A DNA stretch of 64,000 nucleotides from Rhodospirillales bacterium (lineage in GTDB: Bacteria; Pseudomonadota; Alphaproteobacteria; Rhodospirillales; Defluviicoccaceae). Within the stretch, counting starts at the first letter, position 1. The number at the start of each line of letters is the position of its first letter. The DNA lies in assembly GCA_016710335.1 (NCBI GenBank), contig JADJXQ010000004.1, positions 124,001 to 188,000 of the forward strand, written 5' to 3'. A model generated the notes under the pieces. That model ran no database searches. It saw nothing but the letters and a program-made list of their open reading frames with translations, and was not told the DNA's origin. Positions 1 through 7,174 of the stretch are shown piece after piece. Made by a program: the position numbers and the translations under genes.

Positions 1-350
1 TGACCCCGCGCAGCGCGAGCAGCCCGTCGGCGCTGGATGGACGGAAATCGACCAAGCGGCGGTGGATCTCCGGCACCAGCCCCAGGATCTGATCGAGGGC
101 GTCGTGGTTGATGCGGACGCCGGTCTGGCCGGCCGTGAGGACCGTCGTCAGGTTGAGCCCGATGCTGCCGCGCTTGAAGCGCTTGGCGACGCGCTCGCGC
201 GCCGGGATCTCGATGGACTCCATGCCGGCGGGATAGCGGCAGCGCACATCGAGCCCGCGGCTGTTGACGCTGCGCACTTCCCAGGTCCATGTGCGATCAT
301 CGGACCGCCCCCTGCGCTCGCGCGAACCCAGTCATGGAAACGATGGTCAC
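1..350 (-). CDS. yicC: YicC/YloC-family endoribonuclease, N-terminal part, cut by the window edge and apparently frameshifted
   Basis: The leftward frame from GTG at 350 begins MTIVSMTGFARAQG, the usual start of alphaproteobacterial YicC proteins, with a GAGGAG ribosome-binding site just upstream. The conserved continuation (WTWEVRSVNSRGLDVR, then a region rich in RERVAKRFKRG) lies in a different frame. The switch falls at a run of five C at 308-312 on the plus strand. Removing one base there restores one continuous YicC reading frame, so this is either a sequencing error or a real inactivating indel. YicC family members are endoribonucleases linked to stationary-phase survival. The C-terminal part, with the DUF1732 catalytic region, lies beyond base 1. 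It follows mltG on the same strand, 95 nt downstream, as in many alphaproteobacteria. Family assignment is firm; functional state is unknown. Confidence 0.8.
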
Positions 351-445
351 TCGGGCGCTCCTCGGCGGTGATCGGTCGCACCGGTTATAGGGGGCCTGCC
401 ACGGTACAACAAGCAGCAGGCTGCGGGTTCGTGACGCGAAGCTGG

Positions 446-1423
446 CTACCGCTGGTTCTGGAGCTTCCGCCAGCGTGCGACGTTGCGGTTGTGCTCCTGG
501 AGGGTGCGGGCGAAGGCGTGCCCACCGCTGCCGTCGGCGACGAAGTAGAGGTCATCGGTGTCGGCCGGGTTGATGACAGCCTCGAGGGAGTCGCGGCCGG
601 GATTGGCGATCGGCCCCGGCGGCAGGCCGTCGATCATATAGGTGTTGTAAGGGGTCGGCTGCTCCAGATCGGCCCGTGTCAGAGGACGCGGCAGCGCACC
701 CTCGCTACCGGCCAATCCGTAGGCGACCGTCGGGTCGGACTGCAGGCGCATGCCTTTCTTGAGGCGATTGTGGAACACCGCCGCCACTCTCGGCCGTTCC
801 GCGGGCACTGCCGTTTCCTTTTCGATGATGGAGGCGAGAATGACAAGGTCGTCGGGGGAGGCGAGCGGAAGGTCCGGCGGGCGCGCCGCCCATAACTCCG
901 CCACGGCGGTCCCCATGGCGGTCTGCATGCGCTGAAGCAGTTCGGCGCGGCTGTCGCCATAACTGTAATGGTAGGTTTCCGGCAGCAGCGTCCCTTCCGG
1001 CACGCGCTGATCGACATGACCCTCCAGCGCCGGCGAGGCGTTGAGGAGGTTGATCACCTCGGTGCTCGTCAAACCCTCCGGCACCGTCAGTCGCCGCACG
1101 ACGGTGTCGCCAGCGCGCAGGAGGGTGATCGCCTCCTCGATGCTGACGGCCGGCGGAAACGCGTATTCCCCGGCGCGAAGCGGATCGGCCGGCTTCTGCA
1201 AACGCACCGCCAATTGGAACACGAGCGGATTGTCGATGACCCCGGCATCGCCGAGCATTCGGGCGATGCCGGCGACGCTCGCGCCCTTGGGAATTACCAC
1301 CGCCCTGGCGTCAGGGAGCGGGCCGGGCTTGGTGTAGTCGTTCCAGCCCCACAGAAACACGGCCCCAGCCCCGAGAGCCAAGATGACCGATGCCGTGAGC
1401 AGCCACCGGAAGAGCCGCCACAT
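446..1423 (-). CDS. mltG: Endolytic murein transglycosylase MltG
   Basis: A 325-residue protein of the YceG/MltG family, which cuts nascent glycan strands inside the chain and acts as a terminator of peptidoglycan polymerisation at the inner membrane. A single N-terminal membrane segment spans about residues 6-26, followed by a LysM-like part (45-110) and the YceG domain. The catalytic glutamate is E201 in the conserved ASIIEKE stretch. Further family motifs LQSDPT, TPYNTY and GLPPGPI follow in order. Length is normal for the family. The gene lies 30 nt downstream of fabF on the same strand, an arrangement common in alphaproteobacteria, so it is probably cotranscribed with the fab genes. No strong ribosome-binding site is visible at the ATG. 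Confidence 0.95.
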   Translation of the reverse strand: MWRLFRWLLTASVILALGAGAVFLWGWNDYTKPGPLPDARAVVIPKGASVAGIARMLGDAGVIDNPLVFQLAVRLQKPADPLRAGEYAFPPAVSIEEAITLLRAGDTVVRRLTVPEGLTSTEVINLLNASPALEGHVDQRVPEGTLLPETYHYSYGDSRAELLQRMQTAMGTAVAELWAARPPDLPLASPDDLVILASIIEKETAVPAERPRVAAVFHNRLKKGMRLQSDPTVAYGLAGSEGALPRPLTRADLEQPTPYNTYMIDGLPPGPIANPGRDSLEAVINPADTDDLYFVADGSGGHAFARTLQEHNRNVARWRKLQNQR

Positions 1424-1453
1424 GGCGCAGCAGGGACGCGCGCAGACCGCGCT

Positions 1454-2716
1454 CTAGTTGGCGGCCTTGAAGGCGAGCGATGCGTTGGTGCCGCCGAAGC
1501 CGAACGAATTGGACAACGCGACGCCGATCGGACGTTCCTTGGCGACGTGCGGGATCAAGTCCAGATCGCACCCCTCGTCAGGTTCATCCAGATTGAGGGT
1601 CGGCGGCAGGATGCCGGTCTGCAGCGCCTTGATGGTGAAGATCGCCTCCGCCGCGCCGGCGGCGCCGAGCAGGTGTCCGACCGCGGATTTGGTCGAGGAC
1701 ATCGACAGCTTGTAGGCGGCTTCTCCGAACAGTCGCTTGACCGCGCCGAGTTCGATCTCGTCGCCGAGCGGCGTCGAGGTTCCGTGGGCGTTGATGTAGC
1801 CGACATCTTCCGGCGCCAGTTGCGCGTGCCGCATCGCCATGCGCATGCAGTTGTAGGCGCCGCGTCCATCCTCGGACGGCGCGGTGATGTGGTAGGCATC
1901 CCCGGACAGGCCATAGCCGATGACCTCCGCGTAGATGGTCGCGCCGCGCTTCTTTGCGTGCTCCCATTCCTCGAGTATGACGATGCCGGCGCCTTCGCTC
2001 ATCACGAAACCGTCGCGGCCCACGTCCCACGGTCGCGACGCCTTTTCCGGCGTGTCGTTGTATCTCGTGGAGAGCGCCTTGGCCGCGGCGAACCCGGCGA
2101 TGCCCAGCCGGCAGATGGCCGCCTCGGTGCCGCCGGCGATCATCACGTCTGCATCGTCCAGCATGATAAGGCGTGATGCGTCGCCGATGGCGTGGGCGCC
2201 GGTGGCGCATGCCGTGACGACGGAGTGGTTCGGGCCGGTGAACCCATACTTGATGGACACATGGCCGCTGGCAAGGTTGATGAGCGTCGCCGGAATGAAG
2301 AAGGGGCTGATACGCCGAGGGCCGGACTTCTCGAGGAGCACCGCCCCGCGGGCGATTTCCGGCAAACCGCCGATGCCGGAGCCGATCATGATCCCGGTGC
2401 GGGACCGGCTTTCGTCGTCCTGGGGTCGCCAGCCCGCATCTTCGATGGCTTGCTCCACGGCCGCCAAGGCAAACACGATGAAGGTGTCCATCCGCCGCTG
2501 CTCTTTCGGCGGCACCCAGTCATCGGCGTTGAACCCGCCGTCGGCCGTTTCCCCGCGAGGAACATTCCCGGCGATCTTTGCCGGCAAATCGGACACATCG
2601 AAAGCCTGGATGGCCCGAATGCCCGATTCGCCGTTGATCAGCCGTTCCCAGTTGACGTCCACCCCGCACCCGAGCGGAGACACCAAACCAAGCCCAGTAA
2701 CCGCTACACGTCTCAT
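1454..2716 (-). CDS. fabF: Beta-ketoacyl-ACP synthase II (FabF)
   Basis: A 420-residue condensing enzyme that elongates acyl-ACP with malonyl-ACP in the cytoplasmic type II fatty-acid synthesis pathway. The thiolase-fold signature VTACATGAHAIGDA carries the nucleophile C170. The two histidines needed for decarboxylation are present in NAHGTSTP and in KSAVGHLLGAAG, and the C-terminal NSFGFGGTNASL loop is intact. Length matches the family. It lies 75 nt downstream of acpP and 30 nt upstream of mltG, in the classic fabD-fabG-acpP-fabF order. Nothing about it is unusual. Confidence 0.97.
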   Translation of the reverse strand: MRRVAVTGLGLVSPLGCGVDVNWERLINGESGIRAIQAFDVSDLPAKIAGNVPRGETADGGFNADDWVPPKEQRRMDTFIVFALAAVEQAIEDAGWRPQDDESRSRTGIMIGSGIGGLPEIARGAVLLEKSGPRRISPFFIPATLINLASGHVSIKYGFTGPNHSVVTACATGAHAIGDASRLIMLDDADVMIAGGTEAAICRLGIAGFAAAKALSTRYNDTPEKASRPWDVGRDGFVMSEGAGIVILEEWEHAKKRGATIYAEVIGYGLSGDAYHITAPSEDGRGAYNCMRMAMRHAQLAPEDVGYINAHGTSTPLGDEIELGAVKRLFGEAAYKLSMSSTKSAVGHLLGAAGAAEAIFTIKALQTGILPPTLNLDEPDEGCDLDLIPHVAKERPIGVALSNSFGFGGTNASLAFKAAN

Positions 2717-2791
2717 GATCGTCCGTCACATATCGAGAACATGAAGGCTTGCCGGCGTTGCAGCCGGCGTCTCAAGAAAACGAGCGCCAGC

Positions 2792-3025
2792 CTAGCTCGC
2801 GTTCTTAATGTAATCCACGGCGTCCTTGACGGTGGTGATCTTTTCCGCCGCTTCGTCCGGGATTTCGATCCCGAATTCTTCTTCGAACGCCATGACCAGC
2901 TCGACGGTGTCGAGACTGTCGGCGCCCAGGTCGTCGATGAAGCTGGCATTCTCCACGACTTTCGATTCTTCGACGCCCAAATGTTCAACAATGATTTTTT
3001 TCACTCGATCTGCAACGTCACTCAT
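2792..3025 (-). CDS. acpP: Acyl carrier protein
   Basis: A 77-residue acidic four-helix protein that carries acyl intermediates on a 4'-phosphopantetheine arm. The attachment site is S37 in the conserved DSLD motif, within GADSLDTVELVM. It sits between fabG and fabF. The 196 nt between fabG and the acpP start is longer than the other gaps in this operon and is lower in GC just before the ATG, so acpP may have its own promoter; I could not pick convincing hexamers. A GAGGG ribosome-binding site precedes the ATG. Confidence 0.97.
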   Translation of the reverse strand: MSDVADRVKKIIVEHLGVEESKVVENASFIDDLGADSLDTVELVMAFEEEFGIEIPDEAAEKITTVKDAVDYIKNAS

Positions 3026-3221
3026 CGTTCTGGCCCTCGATAGTCCTGATTGAAGTTGAATTTTGATGTTATTGAAACCGATAAGACACAGTTCTTGGGT
3101 CCCGGTTCGGCTGCCCCTGTCTGCCTCGTCCGACCGCCGGCCTGACTAGCACAACGAAACCGCGTTGACCAGTCGGACAGCGTGCTTCGCGCGCACGATG
3201 TATCCCCGACCTGCCGACATC

Positions 3222-3959
3222 TCAAAGCATCGCCATCCCACCGTTCACATGCAGCGTCTGGCCGGTCACGTACCCGGCTTCCTCGCTTGCCAGGAACACC
3301 ACGCACGCGGCGACGTCCGCCGGTGTCCCGGCCCGTGCCTGAGGCACGGCGGCGACGATCGCCCTCTTCTGCTCGTCCGACAACACGTCGGTCATCGCGG
3401 TCTCGATGTAACCTGGCGCTATACAATTGGCGGTGATGCCGCGTTTTGCCACTTCGTGAGCGACGCTCTTGAACAGCCCCGCCATCCCGGCCTTTGATGC
3501 GGCGTAGTTCGCCTGGCCGGCATTGCCGGTCACGCCGACGATAGAGGTGATCCCGATCAGGCGGCCCCAGCGGCGCTTCATCATGCGCCGCAGTGCGGCG
3601 CGAGCCAGATAGAACGCCGCTGAAAGATTGACGTCCAGCACCGTCCGCCACTCATCGTCCGACAGTCGCAACAGCAAATTGTCGCGGGTGACGCCGGCGT
3701 TGTGGACGAGGACGTCAATCCGACCCAGCCGTTCCTCCGCTGCGCCAGCCAGGGCTGCGCAGCCCTCGGCGCTCTGCAGGTCGCCCGGCACGGCGCACGC
3801 CGCAGAACCCAACTCAGCCGCCAGCGCTTCAAGCGCCTGCGTGCGCGTGCCGGAGAGGGCGACGGATGCACCTTGTCTGACGCAGGCCCTGGCGATGGCG
3901 CCGCCGATGCCGCCGGACGCCCCGGTCAGGAGGACGCACTTGCCGGAAAGGTCGAACAT
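3222..3959 (-). CDS. fabG: 3-oxoacyl-ACP reductase (FabG)
   Basis: A 245-residue short-chain dehydrogenase that reduces 3-oxoacyl-ACP with NADPH in fatty-acid elongation. The Rossmann motif TGASGGIG is at residues 12-19, the NAG motif at 87-89, and the catalytic set S139, Y152, K156 (YAASK) is complete. The C-terminal AGYVTGQTLHVNGG motif is typical of FabG rather than of a general SDR. It starts 33 nt after fabD on the same strand and is followed by acpP, which supports the FabG assignment over other SDR roles. Confidence 0.95.
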   Translation of the reverse strand: MFDLSGKCVLLTGASGGIGGAIARACVRQGASVALSGTRTQALEALAAELGSAACAVPGDLQSAEGCAALAGAAEERLGRIDVLVHNAGVTRDNLLLRLSDDEWRTVLDVNLSAAFYLARAALRRMMKRRWGRLIGITSIVGVTGNAGQANYAASKAGMAGLFKSVAHEVAKRGITANCIAPGYIETAMTDVLSDEQKRAIVAAVPQARAGTPADVAACVVFLASEEAGYVTGQTLHVNGGMAML

Positions 3960-3992
3960 GCGCCGCTTGCCGATGGTTTTCGGCGTCGCTGT

Positions 3993-4931
3993 TCAGGTGG
4001 TGGCCAGATAGGCGTCGATCTCCGCGGGAGTTCCCAACGAAACGGCGGAGAGGCTCTTGTCGACGCGGCGGACCAGCCCCGACAGAACCTTGCCGGCGCC
4101 GACCTCGACGAAGGTATGCACTCCGTCCTCGATCATCCGGATGACGCTTTCCCGCCAACGCACCATCGACGTGATCTGATCCACAAGGAGCCTGCGAATT
4201 TCCTCCGCCGTTTCGGCGGTGGACGCAGTGACGTTAGAGATCAGCGGCACGCACGGGTCTTTCAGATGCACCGCGCGCAGGGCCTCTTCCAGCCGCGCCG
4301 CGGCCGGCGCCATCAGTTCGCAATGGAACGGGGCGCTGACCGGCAACAGGATGCTGCGGCGCGCTCCGCGGGCCTCTGCGATGCCGAGCGCCCGGCGCAA
4401 CGCCCGGATCGCCCCGCTCAAGACCACCTGTTTCGGCGCATTGTCGTTGGCGGCGGAGCAGACTTCGCCCTGCGCGGCCTCCTCGGCGACCATGCACGCT
4501 TCGGCCAGACCCAACGGAACGGCGGCCATGCCGCCGATGCCGACCGGAACCGCCTCCTGCATCGCTTGACCTCGCACCCGCAGCAATCGGGCGGCGTCAC
4601 CGACTGACAAGCTGCCGACGGCGGCGAGGGCCGAATACTCGCCCAGCGAGTGGCCGGCGACGTAGCGAACGTCGCTGGCCAGATCAAACGCCCGCTCCGC
4701 CTGCAGCACGCGGAATGCGGCGAGGCTGACGGCCATCAGCGCCGGCTGGGCATTGGCCGTCAGCGTCAACTCATTTTCCGGCCCCTCGAACATCAGTTTC
4801 GTCAAATCTTCGTTGAGGGCATCATTGACCTCTTCGAACACTTCGCGCGCGGCGGGAAAATTCTCCGCCAGCTCGCGGCCCATGCCGACGGCCTGTGAGC
4901 CTTGACCCGGAAAAACGTATACGTGATTCAT
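3993..4931 (-). CDS. fabD: Malonyl-CoA:ACP transacylase (FabD)
   Basis: A 312-residue enzyme that transfers malonyl from CoA to ACP to supply extender units. It starts MNHVYVFPGQGSQ, the conserved family N-terminus. The nucleophile is S95 in GHSLGEYSA. I chose the ATG at 4931 because a G-rich ribosome-binding site lies directly upstream and the family sequence begins there; an in-frame start at 4997 would add 22 residues with no family support. First gene of the leftward fatty-acid operon, divergent from the rpmI operon. Confidence 0.96.
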   Translation of the reverse strand: MNHVYVFPGQGSQAVGMGRELAENFPAAREVFEEVNDALNEDLTKLMFEGPENELTLTANAQPALMAVSLAAFRVLQAERAFDLASDVRYVAGHSLGEYSALAAVGSLSVGDAARLLRVRGQAMQEAVPVGIGGMAAVPLGLAEACMVAEEAAQGEVCSAANDNAPKQVVLSGAIRALRRALGIAEARGARRSILLPVSAPFHCELMAPAAARLEEALRAVHLKDPCVPLISNVTASTAETAEEIRRLLVDQITSMVRWRESVIRMIEDGVHTFVEVGAGKVLSGLVRRVDKSLSAVSLGTPAEIDAYLATT

Positions 4932-5394
4932 TCTGAATCCCCCCGGTTGATGGAGAGCTGTCAGGCGTTGAAATACCGTAGCAGAAGGGTGTGTCAAGGC
5001 GGCGCCCCGAACGACGCCGGGGCCGCGAGCGGGGTCTTCGGCCTCGCGGGATTTATGCTACTGTTATATTAAGCTTTTTATGACAACCCTGGGTACGAAC
5101 ACGTTTTGTTACAGATTGTAAACGGGCGCTTGCAACGCCAAGCGCGCGCCGTGCCGTCCCGAGAGAATCGTTGTTGGCCGTCTCCCCGACGGGCGACGAT
5201 GCGCTTGCAAGCCCGCTCATACCGCAAGGTCGGGATCCGCAGCTTGCAAACTCCACGCAACATCCCTTATAAGCCACGGCTTCCGGTGGACAACACGCAT
5301 GTGGTGGCGGCAGGGGCATGCCGCGCCGCTGTCATCGCCTACCGATCACGTCTAGGCGGGGCGATACGTAAGAGTCGAAGAAGAGGACCCCGAA
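4932..5394. other. Divergent intergenic region between fabD and rpmI
   Basis: 463 nt without a convincing gene. Lower in GC than its surroundings around 5060-5120, with an AT-rich stretch including TGTTATATTAAG and TTTTATGACA. It must contain the leftward promoter for fabD and the rightward promoter for rpmI, of which only the latter could be read with confidence. No infC or thrS gene lies here, although these often precede rpmI in other bacteria. Confidence 0.7.
5244..5273 (+). promoter_or_regulatory. Putative sigma-70 promoter for rpmI-rplT-pheST
   Basis: TTGCAA at 5244-5249, then 17-18 nt, then TTATAA/TATAAG at 5267-5273. Predicted transcription start near 5280, giving a 5' leader of about 115 nt before rpmI. 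Found by reading the hexamers; not tested. Confidence 0.5.
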
Positions 5395-5592
5395 ATGCCC
5401 AAGTTGAAGACCAAGTCAGCATTCAAGAAGCGCTTTCGGTTGACGGCCAGCGGCAAGGTGCGCGCCAACGTCGGCTGCAAACAGCACAACCTGCGCAAGC
5501 GTTCGCAGAAGATGAAGCGCCAGGCGCGCGGCACGTTCATATTGTGCAAAGCCGATGCCGCGACCGCCAAGTCCGGCATGCCCTATCGTTAG
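5395..5592 (+). CDS. rpmI: 50S ribosomal protein L35
   Basis: A 65-residue, very basic protein starting MPKLKTKSAFKKRF, the family signature, and ending near KSGMPYR. It is a late-assembling component of the large ribosomal subunit. An AGAGGA ribosome-binding site precedes the ATG. It lies 11 nt before rplT, as in nearly all bacteria. In this genome infC is not immediately upstream. Confidence 0.97.
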   Translation: MPKLKTKSAFKKRFRLTASGKVRANVGCKQHNLRKRSQKMKRQARGTFILCKADAATAKSGMPYR

Positions 5593-5603
5593 GAGGATCG
5601 ACC

Positions 5604-5966
5604 ATGGCTCGTGTCAAAAGGGGCGTAACGGCGAGAGCGCGCCACAAGAAGGTCATCGATCGCGCCGCCGGGTATCGCGGCCGCAACAACAACGTCTATC
5701 GCGTCGCGGTCGAGAAGGTCGAGAAGGCCCTGCAGTACGCCTACCGCGACCGCCGCAACCGCAAGCGCACGTTCCGGCGTTTGTGGATCACGAGGATCAA
5801 CGCCGGCGCCCGCGAGCACGGCTTGACGTATTCGCAGTTCATGCACGGCCTGATCCAGGCCGGTATCGAGATCGACCGCAAGATGCTGTCGGATCTGGCG
5901 GTGCGCGAACCGGAGGCGTTCAAGGCGCTGGTCGACACGGCGCGGGACGCCGCCGCAACTGCCTGA
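5604..5966 (+). CDS. rplT: 50S ribosomal protein L20
   Basis: A 120-residue basic protein starting MARVKRGVTARARHKK, with the conserved GYRGRNNNVYRVA and RRRxFRRLWITRIN-type regions, which binds 23S rRNA early in large-subunit assembly. The ATG at 5604 has an excellent AGGAGG site 7 nt upstream; in-frame sequence further upstream has no homology and overlaps rpmI. In some bacteria L20 represses its own operon; no leader structure for that was identified here. Confidence 0.97.
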   Translation: MARVKRGVTARARHKKVIDRAAGYRGRNNNVYRVAVEKVEKALQYAYRDRRNRKRTFRRLWITRINAGAREHGLTYSQFMHGLIQAGIEIDRKMLSDLAVREPEAFKALVDTARDAAATA

Positions 5967-6085
5967 TCAACCGCCGCTTCGCCAGCCGTTCCTGGGGCCG
6001 ATGATCCGCGAGTAGACCCTTCGCGGTTCTGGCCGCCAGCGGGAGCGGACAATCCGGGAGCGGACAATCTACGACCGGAACATCG

Positions 6086-7174
6086 ATGGACAACCCGGAG
6101 ACACTGCGGGCGGAGGCATTGGCCGCCATCGACGCCGCCGCCGACATGGAGAGCGTGGAAAAGATCCGCGTCGCCGCTCTCGGCAAGAAGGGTCGGATCA
6201 CGGCGCTGATGAAAGGGCTGGGCGGACTGGATCCGGAAGCCCGCCGCGCCGCCGGCGCCGCCCTCAACGTCGTCAAGGCGGATATCGCCGCCGCCATCGA
6301 CGCCCGCAAGGCGGCGCTCGCCGATGCGGAGTTGGAGTCGCGAATCCTGCAGGAGGCGGTGGATGTCACGCTCCCGTCCCGTCCGGAGGCGAGCGGCCGC
6401 ATCCATCCGATCAGCCAGACGATCGACGAGGTGATCGCCATCTTCGGCGAAATGGGGTTCTCGGTCGCCGAAGGTCCCGACATCGAGGATGACTGGCACA
6501 ACTTCACCGCCCTCAATATCCCGCCCGAGCATCCGGCGCGCCAGGAGATGGACACGTTCTATCTGCCTGGCTCGACGGGACGCGACGCCGACGGCGACCG
6601 GCTGGTGCTGCGCACCCACACTTCGCCGGTGCAGATACGCACCATGCTGCGCGAGGCGCCGCCGCTTCGCATCATCGCCCCCGGCCGCACCTACCGCTGC
6701 GACTACGACGCGACCCACTCGCCGATGTTCCATCAGGTCGAAGGGCTGGTGGTGGACACGACGACGCACATGGGTCACCTCAAGGGCTGCCTGATCGAGT
6801 TCTGCCGGGCATTTTTCGGGGTCGACGATCTGCCGGTGCGCTTCCGCGCCAGCTACTTCCCGTTCACGGAACCCTCCGCGGAAGTGGACATCGGCTGCAC
6901 CCGCGAGGGCGGGTCTTTGCGGATCGGCCACGGCGACGACTGGCTCGAAATCCTCGGCAGCGGCATGGTCAACCCGCGTGTCCTGGAGAACTGCGGGATC
7001 GATTCGCGCCGCTACCAGGGCTTCGCGTTCGGCATGGGGATCGAGCGTATCGCCATGCTGAAGTACGGCATCCCGGATCTGCGCACGTTCTTCGAGTCCG
7101 ACCTGCGCTGGTTGCGGCACTACGGCTTCTCCGCCCTTACGGTTCCGAACCTGGTGGGGGGGCTGGAGGCGTGA
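6086..7174 (+). CDS. pheS: Phenylalanine-tRNA ligase, alpha subunit
   Basis: A 362-residue class II aminoacyl-tRNA synthetase catalytic subunit, which joins phenylalanine to tRNA-Phe as part of an alpha2-beta2 complex. An N-terminal coiled-coil (about 1-90) is followed by the catalytic core with motif 2 around MFHQVEGLVVD and motif 3 in GFAFGMGIERIAML. The length is normal. It overlaps pheT by four bases (GTGA), indicating translational coupling to its partner. A small repeat of the phrase gggagcggacaat lies in the 119 nt between rplT and pheS. Confidence 0.97.
   Translation: MDNPETLRAEALAAIDAAADMESVEKIRVAALGKKGRITALMKGLGGLDPEARRAAGAALNVVKADIAAAIDARKAALADAELESRILQEAVDVTLPSRPEASGRIHPISQTIDEVIAIFGEMGFSVAEGPDIEDDWHNFTALNIPPEHPARQEMDTFYLPGSTGRDADGDRLVLRTHTSPVQIRTMLREAPPLRIIAPGRTYRCDYDATHSPMFHQVEGLVVDTTTHMGHLKGCLIEFCRAFFGVDDLPVRFRASYFPFTEPSAEVDIGCTREGGSLRIGHGDDWLEILGSGMVNPRVLENCGIDSRRYQGFAFGMGIERIAMLKYGIPDLRTFFESDLRWLRHYGFSALTVPNLVGGLEA

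Noticed and set aside
968..2176. Long open frames antisense to fabF, pgi, tyrS, the UDP-sugar dehydrogenase and the CorC gene (several over 400 codons)
   Set aside because: They overlap well-supported family proteins completely, have no recognisable motifs, and are typical by-products of high third-position GC.
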